64,000 nt of DNA from Halioglobus sp. (GTDB lineage Bacteria > Pseudomonadota > Gammaproteobacteria > Pseudomonadales > Halieaceae): the NCBI GenBank assembly GCA_020443425.1, contig JAGRIE010000005.1:137145-201144 (forward strand). The letters are read 5' to 3'. The position numbers and the translations under genes were made by a program. The notes under the pieces were generated by a model. That model saw only the letters and a list, made by a program, of their open reading frames with translations. It searched no databases and had not been told where the DNA came from. This document shows positions 39,867 through 48,822 of this stretch, piece by piece (position 1 is the stretch's first letter; the number at the start of each line of letters is the position of its first letter).

Positions 39867-40245
39867 CTAAAAGCTGATCTGCCGGTTGAGCAGTTGCTGG
39901 ATAATGAGCAGGTCGCCGGCGTCGAACACCCCATCGGGCGCCGGCACGCCGTCGATATCGGGGTCACACGCGCCTCCCGCACCATCGGTATCGAAGCGGG
40001 CGGCAGCGACGGCGAGATCATCTCCCTGTATTGCCGGCAGCGGGCCACAGTATGGCGGCGCTGACACTGGTGTGGTCCAGCCCCACGCCGTGGACCAGTT
40101 CGTGCACAGCGACGCGTTTTTGAACTCCGCTGTCCCATTCCAGTTACCCGGGTAAAGATCCCACTGTTTGGTGCAGAGCAAACCTCGGATGGCCGGGGCG
40201 CCGGCTGCACCCGGTGGTTTGAGGTTATCGGCGCCGCATCAGGTC
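39867..40245 (-). pseudogene. Remnant of a secreted protein with a dockerin-like calcium repeat at its C-terminus
   Basis: An open frame begins directly after a stop codon inside the 3' end of the porin gene and has no ATG or GTG; TTG 40181 is the only usable start. It encodes CGADNLKPPG, then four further Cys in a Trp/Asn-rich stretch (LCTKQWDLYPGNWNG, SLCTNWSTAWGW), then CDPDIDGVPAPDGVFDAGDLLIIQ and a short tail. The last block matches the calcium loop and following helix of dockerin-like repeats seen at the ends of marine secreted proteins. I read it as the 3' part of a larger gene whose front half is gone; a very short real gene is possible. Confidence 0.45.
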
Positions 40246-41745
40246 ACCGGAGTCGAAATCCACTTTCAGGCTGAACTGGATGCGGTAGTCCGAGCCCAGG
40301 TTACCGTCGATATCCTCGCGCTGGCCCCAGGTAAACTCGGTGCCCAGCATCACGTGGTCTGCCGGATAGTGCAGCAGGTTGACAGTGGCGATCTGTCCCT
40401 GTTTGAACTCGGTGCCAGCCTGGCCGTCACTGGTATCGAGATCCGTCATCGACCAGCCTATCGAGGACGCCCATTTTTCATTCCAAAAATGATCATAGTA
40501 GGCGCTCAGCCCCAGTGTGGGCAGCGCCTCTGCGGACGCCAGGTCGATATCCGCGTTATCCGGTGCGATGTCGACACCACCGTCGTTCATGTAATTGCCG
40601 ATACCATGGCCGTAGGCGACTTGCAGCTTCAGCATATCCTCGCCCCAGGTTCGCAGGCCGGCACTGGTATTGATGCCCCAACCGACCTCGTGATCCTTGA
40701 CCAGGTTGTCGCGGTTGTCGATACGCTCATACCCGAGCTTACGCACGATACCGGCTAGCTGGAAATGGCCGAAATCACCGTTCTGGCGGTAGCGTGCGGT
40801 CAGGTCCGGCAGGTTGTTATAGGACTGGTAGACCTCCGCCGCAGTTGAATCCACCGACTCACAATCCGGGGCCGGGTTCGACAAGTCACAGGTACTGGTG
40901 TCGCGAAACTGGCCCACAGTCAACGCCGTGCTGGGGTCCTCCAGACTGACCGAAAACACATCGTCGCCGAGGGGAAAGGTATACCGCGCCTGCTGGTTGC
41001 GATAGAACACCATGCCGGTCGGCCCCCAGTAGTCAATCGTGTTGGGGAAGATGTCGATATCCATCCAGTTGGACCAGGTCTGGCCCATTCCGAAATTCTT
41101 GTAGGTGGCCCAGGCGTGACGCAGGCGGAATGTGGTCTGCCCCTGGTCTGAGCCGACGCCGAACAGCTCACCCTCGAGTTTGAAGGTGATATCCTCGCCG
41201 TAATTACCCTTTATGCCGAGGCGCGACTGGCGCACGCTGAACACTGTTTCGCCATCGTTGCCAAAGGCCCCTCCCTGGGTCGGAATCGTAGTCACCCGGA
41301 GGGTGTCCTCCCAGTTCGGGTCCACCCGTTTGAAATCGTAAATCGCGTCGGCCTGGACGAAGCCGTAGACATCGACGGAGAGCCCGGAGGGTTTGCGGGA
41401 TGCCCCGGGGCTTGCGGCGGCGGTGCGGGCCGGTTCAGCAGCAGCCTCAGCGGGACCCGATGCCGTGGGACTGTCGCCCCCTGGTCTCGCCGGCGTCACC
41501 GCAGCCACAGCGGGGGCCGGCGAGGTGCCGTCCACTGCCGCCTGCTCCGACCCGGCCTTGAGTCGCTGCAACTCGGCATCCATCGCCTCCAACATGCGCT
41601 GTTGTTGCTCCATCACAGCGCGCTGCTGGTTCAGTTGCGCCTCCAGCGCCGCTATTCTCTGTGCATCAGAGGCAGCCTCAGCGGCGCCACTGGCAGTGAG
41701 GCAAGCCGCTGTCATCAGCACCAGTGCCCTGCTTATCCCCGTCAT
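40225..41745 (-). CDS. DcaP-like outer-membrane porin
   Basis: 506 residues. A signal peptide (ALVLMTAACLTASGAAEA) is followed by a trimerising coiled coil (residues about 25-70, AQRIAALEAQLNQQRAVMEQQ in part) and an Ala/Pro/Gly linker, then a 16-18-stranded barrel. VDVYGFVQADAIYDFKRVDP and VRQSRLGIKGNYGEDIT are the hallmark of DcaP-type porins, which admit small anionic organic acids in marine and soil gammaproteobacteria. The C-terminus ends in MRRR rather than the usual aromatic residue, slightly odd for a barrel; the preceding strand has LKVDFD. Upstream, a glutaminase is on the same strand 42 bases away. Confidence 0.88.
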   Translation of the reverse strand: MTGISRALVLMTAACLTASGAAEAASDAQRIAALEAQLNQQRAVMEQQQRMLEAMDAELQRLKAGSEQAAVDGTSPAPAVAAVTPARPGGDSPTASGPAEAAAEPARTAAASPGASRKPSGLSVDVYGFVQADAIYDFKRVDPNWEDTLRVTTIPTQGGAFGNDGETVFSVRQSRLGIKGNYGEDITFKLEGELFGVGSDQGQTTFRLRHAWATYKNFGMGQTWSNWMDIDIFPNTIDYWGPTGMVFYRNQQARYTFPLGDDVFSVSLEDPSTALTVGQFRDTSTCDLSNPAPDCESVDSTAAEVYQSYNNLPDLTARYRQNGDFGHFQLAGIVRKLGYERIDNRDNLVKDHEVGWGINTSAGLRTWGEDMLKLQVAYGHGIGNYMNDGGVDIAPDNADIDLASAEALPTLGLSAYYDHFWNEKWASSIGWSMTDLDTSDGQAGTEFKQGQIATVNLLHYPADHVMLGTEFTWGQREDIDGNLGSDYRIQFSLKVDFDSGDLMRRR

Positions 41746-41787
41746 ATTCCCGCCTCCTGCTCGAACACTAGTCGCCGTTGCCGCTGT

Positions 41788-42807
41788 TTACATCGCTGGC
41801 TCCACCTCATAGGGATTGCCATTGAGGGCGTTCGATATAGCCGCTATCGCCTTCTGCGCGCGGACACTATTGCCGGCGGCATCCAGCGGCGGTGATATCA
41901 CAGCGATGCCGAAGCGTCCTGGTGACACTGCGATGATACCGCCGCCGACACCGCTTTTGGCGGGCAGGCCGGTAAGGTACAACCACTTGCCGGAATCATC
42001 GTACAGGCCTGCCGTTGCCATCACGGCGAGCACCTCGGGGACATTCTCATTCTTCATCGCCTGCACCCCCGTCACAGGGTTGCGGCCACCGTTGGCCAGT
42101 GTCGCCGCCATTATCGCCAGATCGCGCGCATTGACACTGACGGAGCACTGCTCCGTGTAGATGTCAGTGGCCTGGTCCGGGTTGCCCTTGATATGACCGT
42201 AGGCATACATCAGCTTGGCAATGGCCTGGTTGCGCTGGTTGGTGGCAGCCTCGGACGCAAATACCTCCTCGTTTACCCTCAACGCACGTCCGGCGAAGGC
42301 GTTGTAATAATTGAGGATCTTGCTCCAGATTTCTTCGCGCGTGCCGCCGGAGACCATGCTGGTCGCCGTGATGGCACCGGCATTCACCAGCGGGTTCATC
42401 TCGGCCCCCTGATGTTGCTCCACCGCCACAATGGAGTTGAACACCTGCCCGGTGGCATCCACTCCCATATTCCCGGAAATCGAAGCGGGACCCTTTTCAT
42501 CCATCACCAGGGCCATGGTGAACACCTTGGAAATGGACTGGATAGAAACCTCGGATTTGACATCGCCGGCGCTGTAAACTGCGCCGTCCGGTGTCACCAG
42601 CGCGATACCGTACAGCGCGGGATTCACCTTGGCGAGCGCCGGGATGTAATCTGCATTGGCACCCTCCTGTAAATCCTTGTATGCGGCGTAGGCGGCGTTG
42701 ATGGCCGTCTCAATCTCATCGCGGGACAGGGGTTCAGCGGCCTGCACCAGCGCAGTTGCACCGCAACAGAGCAGCACCACGATCTTCACAAAAACTGAAT
42801 AGTTCAT
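41788..42807 (-). CDS. glsA: Glutaminase A, with predicted signal peptide
   Basis: 339 residues from ATG 42807 behind GGGAG. It hydrolyses glutamine to glutamate and ammonia. The serine beta-lactamase-like fold shows the catalytic Ser-x-x-Lys in VSIQSISKVFTMAL (about residue 90), plus AEMNPLVNAGAI, YMYAYG-like LMYAYGHIKGNPDQ and LTGLPAKSGVGGGI. Unusually for GlsA, the N-terminus (YSVFVKIVVLLCCGATALVQAAEPLS) is a clear Sec signal with an AxA site, so the enzyme is predicted to be periplasmic and the product would be taken up as glutamate. It is followed 42 bases later by the porin gene. Confidence 0.9.
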   Translation of the reverse strand: MNYSVFVKIVVLLCCGATALVQAAEPLSRDEIETAINAAYAAYKDLQEGANADYIPALAKVNPALYGIALVTPDGAVYSAGDVKSEVSIQSISKVFTMALVMDEKGPASISGNMGVDATGQVFNSIVAVEQHQGAEMNPLVNAGAITATSMVSGGTREEIWSKILNYYNAFAGRALRVNEEVFASEAATNQRNQAIAKLMYAYGHIKGNPDQATDIYTEQCSVSVNARDLAIMAATLANGGRNPVTGVQAMKNENVPEVLAVMATAGLYDDSGKWLYLTGLPAKSGVGGGIIAVSPGRFGIAVISPPLDAAGNSVRAQKAIAAISNALNGNPYEVEPAM

Positions 42808-42898
42808 ATCACTTACTCCCTTGATTGGACCGGGGGGCCGCCTGCCCGCTACACCCGTGCCATTGAGGCAATGTACACCAACAAGCTGGGGCGGCACC

Positions 42899-43258
42899 CT
42901 ACTCGGCAAACATCTCCTGCAACTCCTTGACGACACTGACCGGGCAGGTCACCACCGACACCTGGGTGTAACCCATATTCTTCAACTGCTGGGCCGCGAG
43001 CGTCGCGCGGCCGCCACTGGCACAGTGTACATAAATCGGGTGGCTCTCCTCGGGAATCACTTCGGTGATTTTCATCTCCAGTATACCGCGGGGGATGTGC
43101 AGGGATTGCGGTGCGGCCAGATTGTTTACCTCCACCAGTTCGCGCACATCGACGATGGTACCGCCGTTACTTTTCATTTCCTTAAGCGCCGTCTCCGCAT
43201 CCACACAGCGCAGGCCGGCTCGGGCTTCAGCGACAATTTCAGGGACTGTTTTCAACAT
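42899..43258 (-). CDS. Rhodanese-like single-domain protein
   Basis: 119 residues, cytoplasmic. The active-site loop is IYVHCASGGRATLAAQQL, with Cys at about residue 80 in a loop of rhodanese length (CASGGR), so it can carry a persulfide and move sulfur. The N-terminal ISVPEL-like block is VDVRELVEVNNLAAPQSLHIPRG (in part: VDVRELVEV, SLHIPRG). The natural sulfur donor and acceptor are unknown. It is 91 bases upstream of the glutaminase on the same strand and downstream of PFOR by 214 bases that include a small hairpin. Confidence 0.88.
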   Translation of the reverse strand: MLKTVPEIVAEARAGLRCVDAETALKEMKSNGGTIVDVRELVEVNNLAAPQSLHIPRGILEMKITEVIPEESHPIYVHCASGGRATLAAQQLKNMGYTQVSVVTCPVSVVKELQEMFAE

Positions 43259-43360
43259 TTCTCTCTCCGGGTCACAGTGGTTACATCAAGCGAGTAGCTG
43301 GCAATGCTATTCATAATGCGCGTGGTTGCCAAGCACACCGTTCAGGGCTGCAGGTGGCCG

Positions 43361-43375
43361 GCCGGTGATACCGGC
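43361..43375 (-). terminator. Small GC hairpin downstream of PFOR
   Basis: GCCGGT and ACCGGC with a 3-base loop lie about 100 bases beyond the PFOR stop. There is no T-run, so the terminator role is uncertain. Confidence 0.3.
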
Positions 43376-43472
43376 GGAACTGCCTGCTCGGCGATGTCGC
43401 AACAGCCTCATCGGATTGCCCGGTATTCCATCGCGCAGGGCCCGCAGATTCGGGCGGAGCGCGGGGGCTTAC

Positions 43473-46400
43473 TCAGGCTATCGGCTGAAACGCTGTCGCC
43501 TCAGCGCTGGCCATATCGACATAGGTTTTCCAGCGCAGGTCGACCAGTTGCTGCGCAATGGCCAGCAGGTGATCGGCTTCATCGGGATTGGTGTCCTGCA
43601 GCATGGTGTAGCGCAACTCGTTGTAGGCGTAATCCCTGAACGCGATTTTCGGCGCCGGGGAGTCGAGGACGAAAGGCCTGCGGCCCGCCCGGCGCAACTC
43701 GGGATTGAAACGCAGCAACGGCCAGTAGCCGCTCTCCACGGCCAGTTTCTGTTGCTGCAGGCCTTTCTGCATATCAATGCCATGGGCGATGCAGGGGCTG
43801 TAGGCCAGAATAATGGACGGCCCCTCGTAGGCCTCCGCCTCCCTGAAGGCCAACAGCGCCTGTTGCGGATTGGCCCCGAATGCCACCTGTGCGACATAGA
43901 CATTGCCATAGGAAATCGCCTGCAGCGCCAGGTCCTTCTTACCGACCCGCTTACCGGCGGTGGCAAACTTGGCCGATGCCGCTGTCGGCGTGGCTTTCGA
44001 CATCTGGCCGCCAGTGTTGGAGTAGACCTCTGTATCCATGACCAGCACGTTGACGTTGCGACTGCTGGCGAGCACATGGTCCAGCCCGCCCGAGCCGATA
44101 TCATAGGCCCAGCCGTCACCACCGACCAACCACACACTGCGCCGCACCAGCTGGTCGGCCACTGTCAGCAGGTTTTTCGCCCTGCTGTCGCTGATCGTCG
44201 ACAGGCGCGACTTCAGGCTGGCCACCCGCTGCTGTTGCTGGCGAATCTCGCCGCCTATCGCCTGCGGCGCATTCAGCAATGCATCGACCAGGTCAGTACC
44301 GATGTCGTCACGCAGCTCTGCCAACAGCTGCCTGGCGACGCCGAGGTGTTTGTCCGCGGTGATACGAAAGCCCAGGCCGAACTCGGCATTGTCCTTCTCG
44401 AACAGCGAGTTCGACCAGGCGGGTCCCTGCCCCTCACTGTTGGTGGTCCACGGCGTGGTGGGCAGGTTGCCGCCGTAAATAGAGGAACAGCCGGTGGCGT
44501 TCGCCACCAGCAAGCGCGGGCCGAATAACTGCGACAGCAGCTTGAGGTAGGGTGTTTCACCACAGCCGGCACAGGCGCCGGAAAACTCGAACAGCGGCTC
44601 CAGAAACTGGGTACCGCGAACACTGGAGTAATCGACTGTTTCCGGCGACGGGAACGGAATCGACTCAAAATGCGCTACATTGTCTATCTCACCCTGAAGC
44701 AGCGGCGCCTTGGGTGCCATATTGATGGCTTTGCGGTCCAGCATCTCCCCATCCTGCCAACGGTGCGCCGGGCAGGCTTCCACGCAGAGATTACATCCGG
44801 TGCAATCCTCGGCGTAGATTTGCAGGGTGTAGCGTGTCTCCGGAAAACCGCGGGCGCTGATGCCTGCGGACCTGAACGTCCCGGGCGCGCCGGCAAGATG
44901 GTCCTGGTGATAGAACTTGGCGCGGATCACGCTGTGCGGGCAGACAAAACTGCAGTTGCCGCACTGGATACAGACGTCCGGCTCCCACACCGGAATGGTA
45001 TCGGAGACATTCCGCTTTTCCCAGCGCGCCGTGCCGGAGGGGTAGGTGCCGTCATCGGGCAGCATGCTGACTGGAATCCGGTCGCCCTCCCCCCTCATCA
45101 TCGCAGCGGTAATCTCACGCACAAAAACCGGAGCATGACTGGCGACAGTGGGCGCGGTGGTCTTCTCACTGCTGGCCTCGCGCGGCATCTCCACGGCTTC
45201 GAGATGGTGCAGGGCTTCGTCGACCACCCTGAAATTCATCTCGACAACGTCGCGGCCCTTTTTCAGGTAGGACTTTTCAATATGCGCCTTGATCTGGGCG
45301 ATGGCCTCGTCGCGGGGCAGCACGCCCGACAGCGCAAAGAAGCAGGTTTGCATGATCGTGTTGATCCGCCCACCCATGCCGGACGCCTGCGCCACACCGG
45401 AGGCATCAATCACATGGAAACGGATGTTCTTGTCGATGATCTGCTGCTGGATCACACCGGGAAGCTGATCCCAGACGTGCGCTTTATCGTAACGGCAGTT
45501 GAGCAGAAAAGTCGCGCCCGGCGCCGCGTGCTTGAGTACATCCCGCTTTTCGATGAGCGCGTCATTGTGACAGGCGATAAAACTGGCGGACTCGATCAGG
45601 TAGGGCGCCCGGATAGCCCGCGGCCCGAAGCGCAGGTGTGACACCGTCTGCGACCCGGATTTCTTGGAGTCGTAGACAAAATAGCCCTGCGCAAACAGGC
45701 CGGTGTTCTCACCGATAATCCTGATGCTGTTTTTGTTGGAGCCCACGGTGCCATCGGCACCCATACCGAAGAACATGGCGCGGGTGACATCGCTGTCCTC
45801 AATACTGAATGAGGGGTCATAATCGATGCTCGTATGCGAGAGATCATCCACGATGCCGATAGTGAAGTGATTCTTCGGCGACTCCGCCTTCAGCGCGTCG
45901 AAAATACCCTTTGTCATGGCCGGCGTGAACTCTTTCGACGACAGGCCGTAGCGACCGCCCACCACGGTGGGCAGGCAGGGGCGTTTACCCTCTGCCACCG
46001 CTTCCGCGAGCGCGACCAACACATCCTGGTACAACGGCTCGCCGGTGGCACCGACCTCTTTGGTGCGATCCATTACCGCGACTGATTTAACACTGATGGG
46101 CAGCGCATCGAGCAGGCCCGCCACTGAGAACGGCCGGTACAATCGCACCTGCACGACACCGGTGCGCTGTCCCTGTTGATTGAGCCTGTCGACCGTCTCC
46201 ATCACCGTCTCGGCGGCGGAGCCCATAATGACAATGACGCGATCCGCGTCCGGCGCGCCATGGTAATCGAACAGCTTGTAGCGTCGACCGGTTTTCTCCG
46301 CGAGCCTGTCCATCGCGCGCTGGACGATGACGGGCGTCCTCTCGTAGTGAGGATTGACCGACTCCCGTCCCTGGAAATAGACATCGGGATTCTGCGCCGT

Positions 46401-47063
46401 GCCGCGTATAAACGGATTGGCCGGATTTAATCCACGGCGGCGGTGGGCAAAGACCTGCTCATCGTCGATCATTTCACGAATCACCCGATCGGGAATCAGG
46501 TTGAGCTTATTCACTTCATGTGAGGTGCGAAAGCCATCGAAGAAATGGATGAACGGAACGCGGGACGCCAGTGCTGCCATCTGGCTGACCAGCGCGAAAT
46601 CGTGCGCCTCCTGTACTGAACTGGAGGCCAACATCGCAAAGCCGCTGGAGCGCACCGCCATGACATCGGAATGATCGCCGAAAATGGACAGCCCCTGGGC
46701 CGCCAGCGAGCGCGCCGCCACGTGAAACACGGTACTGCTCAACTCACCGGCGATCTTGTACATATTGGGCAGCATCAACAGCAGCCCCTGGGATGCCGTG
46801 AAGGTGGTCGTCAGTGCGCCTGTCTGCAGCGCGCCGTGTGCCGCACCCACCGCGCCACCCTCGCTCTGCATCTCGATGACATCGGGGATATTGCCCCAGA
46901 TATTGGTGACTTTCTGCGCGGACCATTCGTCGGCGTGTTCCGCCATCGGTGAGGACGGCGTGATCGGGTAGATGGCGCAGACCTCATTGACGCGATACGC
47001 GATATGCGCGGCGGCTTCATTGCCATCCATGATGGCGGCAGTCCTGGCCGGTTGGTCACTCAT
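43473..47063 (-). CDS. nifJ: Pyruvate:ferredoxin (flavodoxin) oxidoreductase, single-chain
   Basis: 1196 residues, the length of single-polypeptide PFOR/NifJ. It oxidises pyruvate with CoA to acetyl-CoA and CO2, passing electrons to ferredoxin or flavodoxin; the reaction is reversible. Domains: N-terminal substrate domain (CAIYPITPSSPMAEHADEW), the gamma domain, two 4Fe-4S motifs (CIQCGNCSFVCPHSV near residue 690, CTGCNLCVEACPA near residue 745), and the TPP domain with GACAGCGETPYLKLL and GNLPTTPWTTNSEGQGPAW. ATG 47063 overlaps the stop of the upstream gene by 8 bases, so they are co-translated. The enzyme is oxygen-sensitive in many species; its presence beside katG and a peroxiredoxin is notable. 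Confidence 0.95.
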   Translation of the reverse strand: MSDQPARTAAIMDGNEAAAHIAYRVNEVCAIYPITPSSPMAEHADEWSAQKVTNIWGNIPDVIEMQSEGGAVGAAHGALQTGALTTTFTASQGLLLMLPNMYKIAGELSSTVFHVAARSLAAQGLSIFGDHSDVMAVRSSGFAMLASSSVQEAHDFALVSQMAALASRVPFIHFFDGFRTSHEVNKLNLIPDRVIREMIDDEQVFAHRRRGLNPANPFIRGTAQNPDVYFQGRESVNPHYERTPVIVQRAMDRLAEKTGRRYKLFDYHGAPDADRVIVIMGSAAETVMETVDRLNQQGQRTGVVQVRLYRPFSVAGLLDALPISVKSVAVMDRTKEVGATGEPLYQDVLVALAEAVAEGKRPCLPTVVGGRYGLSSKEFTPAMTKGIFDALKAESPKNHFTIGIVDDLSHTSIDYDPSFSIEDSDVTRAMFFGMGADGTVGSNKNSIRIIGENTGLFAQGYFVYDSKKSGSQTVSHLRFGPRAIRAPYLIESASFIACHNDALIEKRDVLKHAAPGATFLLNCRYDKAHVWDQLPGVIQQQIIDKNIRFHVIDASGVAQASGMGGRINTIMQTCFFALSGVLPRDEAIAQIKAHIEKSYLKKGRDVVEMNFRVVDEALHHLEAVEMPREASSEKTTAPTVASHAPVFVREITAAMMRGEGDRIPVSMLPDDGTYPSGTARWEKRNVSDTIPVWEPDVCIQCGNCSFVCPHSVIRAKFYHQDHLAGAPGTFRSAGISARGFPETRYTLQIYAEDCTGCNLCVEACPAHRWQDGEMLDRKAINMAPKAPLLQGEIDNVAHFESIPFPSPETVDYSSVRGTQFLEPLFEFSGACAGCGETPYLKLLSQLFGPRLLVANATGCSSIYGGNLPTTPWTTNSEGQGPAWSNSLFEKDNAEFGLGFRITADKHLGVARQLLAELRDDIGTDLVDALLNAPQAIGGEIRQQQQRVASLKSRLSTISDSRAKNLLTVADQLVRRSVWLVGGDGWAYDIGSGGLDHVLASSRNVNVLVMDTEVYSNTGGQMSKATPTAASAKFATAGKRVGKKDLALQAISYGNVYVAQVAFGANPQQALLAFREAEAYEGPSIILAYSPCIAHGIDMQKGLQQQKLAVESGYWPLLRFNPELRRAGRRPFVLDSPAPKIAFRDYAYNELRYTMLQDTNPDEADHLLAIAQQLVDLRWKTYVDMASAEATAFQPIA

Positions 47064-48693
47064 GCTGCTCACCGTGCACGTCGGGAACCATTTCAATCGC
47101 GTGGCAGGGACACTGTTCATAGCACTCTGCACAGCCCGTACAGATATCGTAATCGAACCGGTACCGGCTGCCCGGCCCCAATTTGATCACCGCGTGTTCC
47201 GGACAGGCGGCGTAGCAGCCATCGCACTCAAAACAGTTGCCGCAGGAGAAACAGCGCTGCGCCTCAAACCCCGCCTCGGTCACAGACAAGCCCTGCACGA
47301 CCTCGTCGAAACCCGTCTCTCGCGCCGCGACCGGCAGTGTGGGCTGTTGCCGCTGGGGAGCACAGGTGCGATACCAGACATGCAGGCGATCGAAACCGAC
47401 CAGCGGGTGTTTTTCGGCGGGGGAATAGGGCTTCTGTCGCAGGAAACCGTCAATACAACGGGCGGCCTTCTTCCCGTGCCCCACCGCCACTGTCACAGTG
47501 CGCTCACTGGGCACCATATCACCGCCGGCGAATATACCGTCATGGCCCGTCATCATCTGGTTGGAGACGATAACCGTACCATCGCCTTCAAACTCGATAC
47601 CGGGCACTGTGCGCAGGAAGCCGGTGTCGGCATCCTGGCCGAGCGCGAGAATCAGTGCGTCCACTTGCAGGGTTTCGAATTCGCCGGTGGCAACAGGTCG
47701 CCCGTTCTCCAGCGCCATTTTTTCCACTGTGAAGGTGGTCTCGTCTATCTCCTTGATGGTTCGCAGCCAGTTGATTTTGACACCCTCTGCAACCGCGTCG
47801 TCGGCCTCGAATTCATGGGCCGGCATATGCTCCCGGTCGCGGCGATAGATGATGAGCGCCTCGTCCGCACCCAGTCGCTTTGCCGTTCGCGCCGCGTCCA
47901 TCGCAGTGTTGCCGCCGCCGTAGACAGCGACACGACGACCCAGTTTTGGCGCATTGCCGGCATCTACGTCGCGCAGGAAGGTGACTGCATCGAGGATTTT
48001 TCCGGCGTCGCGTGCCGGGATATGGGCCTTTCTGCCCAGATGGGCACCGATAGCGACAAAGACCGCATCGAAGTTGCCCTGCGCTTTCTCCTGCACCAGA
48101 TCACTCACCTTGTGATTCAGCACAATTTTCACACCCATGTTTGCAATGCGGGCGATTTCCCGGTCCAGCTCCTCGCGCGGCAGGCGATACGCCGGTATAC
48201 CGAAATGCAGCATGCCACCGGCCACCGGACCCGCTTCGTGAATTTCCACCTGATGGCCCAGCCGGGCCAGGTGGTACGCCGCGGAGAGGCCACTGGGGCC
48301 GGCACCCACCACCAGAACACGCTTGCCGCTGGCAGCGCCGACCACGGCCGGCTCCCAGCCGTTTTCGATTGCCAGGTCGCCCAGGAACCGCTCCACCGCG
48401 TGGATACTGACCGGACTGTCGACGAATGCCCGGTTGCAGCTGTCTTCACAGGGGTGGTAGCAAACCCGCCCGTGAACGGCCGGGAGCGGGTTGTCTTCCA
48501 TCAGTTTCTGCCAGGCTTCCTCAAACCGGCCCGCCTGCGCCAGCGCCAGCCAGGCCTGGATATTCTCACCCGCCGGGCAGGCGTTATTGCAGGGGGGAAG
48601 CAGATCGACATACACCGGCTTCTGCGTTCGCAGCACGCCGGTGCCCTTCTCATGCGCGGTAAGGTCGGGAGCCGGCGTCAAGTCTCCTGTCAT
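47056..48693 (-). CDS. GltD-like NAD(P)-dependent iron-sulfur flavoprotein (likely electron partner of PFOR)
   Basis: 545 residues from ATG 48693, GGAG upstream. The N-terminal Cys-rich domain (CNNACPAGENIQAWL, CYHPCEDSCNR) binds 4Fe-4S clusters as in the glutamate synthase small subunit and NfnB. The FAD site is VLVVGAGPSGLSAAYHL (about residue 125) and the NAD(P) site VAVYGGGNTAMDAART (about residue 260). A C-terminal ferredoxin domain adds CFSCGNCFECDGCYAACPEHAV and CTGCAECYEQCPCHA. Overlap with PFOR suggests it passes electrons between ferredoxin and NAD(P)H, so pyruvate oxidation could yield NADPH or be driven in reverse. No large glutamate-synthase subunit is nearby, which argues against GltD. 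Confidence 0.85.
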   Translation of the reverse strand: MTGDLTPAPDLTAHEKGTGVLRTQKPVYVDLLPPCNNACPAGENIQAWLALAQAGRFEEAWQKLMEDNPLPAVHGRVCYHPCEDSCNRAFVDSPVSIHAVERFLGDLAIENGWEPAVVGAASGKRVLVVGAGPSGLSAAYHLARLGHQVEIHEAGPVAGGMLHFGIPAYRLPREELDREIARIANMGVKIVLNHKVSDLVQEKAQGNFDAVFVAIGAHLGRKAHIPARDAGKILDAVTFLRDVDAGNAPKLGRRVAVYGGGNTAMDAARTAKRLGADEALIIYRRDREHMPAHEFEADDAVAEGVKINWLRTIKEIDETTFTVEKMALENGRPVATGEFETLQVDALILALGQDADTGFLRTVPGIEFEGDGTVIVSNQMMTGHDGIFAGGDMVPSERTVTVAVGHGKKAARCIDGFLRQKPYSPAEKHPLVGFDRLHVWYRTCAPQRQQPTLPVAARETGFDEVVQGLSVTEAGFEAQRCFSCGNCFECDGCYAACPEHAVIKLGPGSRYRFDYDICTGCAECYEQCPCHAIEMVPDVHGEQHE

Positions 48694-48822
48694 CACTGAG
48701 CTCCTGCGTTCAGCTAACTGTCACGTTCTCGTCGGTATCGACAAGTTAACTCCCCCCGGCGGGTAAAATCCATCCCGGGGGCCGCGAATCGCAGTTTTCA
48801 TGAGGAGAATCAATTTCCCGCG

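Noticed and set aside
47056-48693. Calling the flavoprotein gltD
   Set aside because: There is no glutamate synthase large subunit nearby, the gene overlaps PFOR, and it has an extra C-terminal ferredoxin domain.
46972-48699. 575-codon frame antisense to PFOR and the flavoprotein
   Set aside because: Both real genes have complete Fe-S, FAD and TPP motifs; the antisense frame has none.
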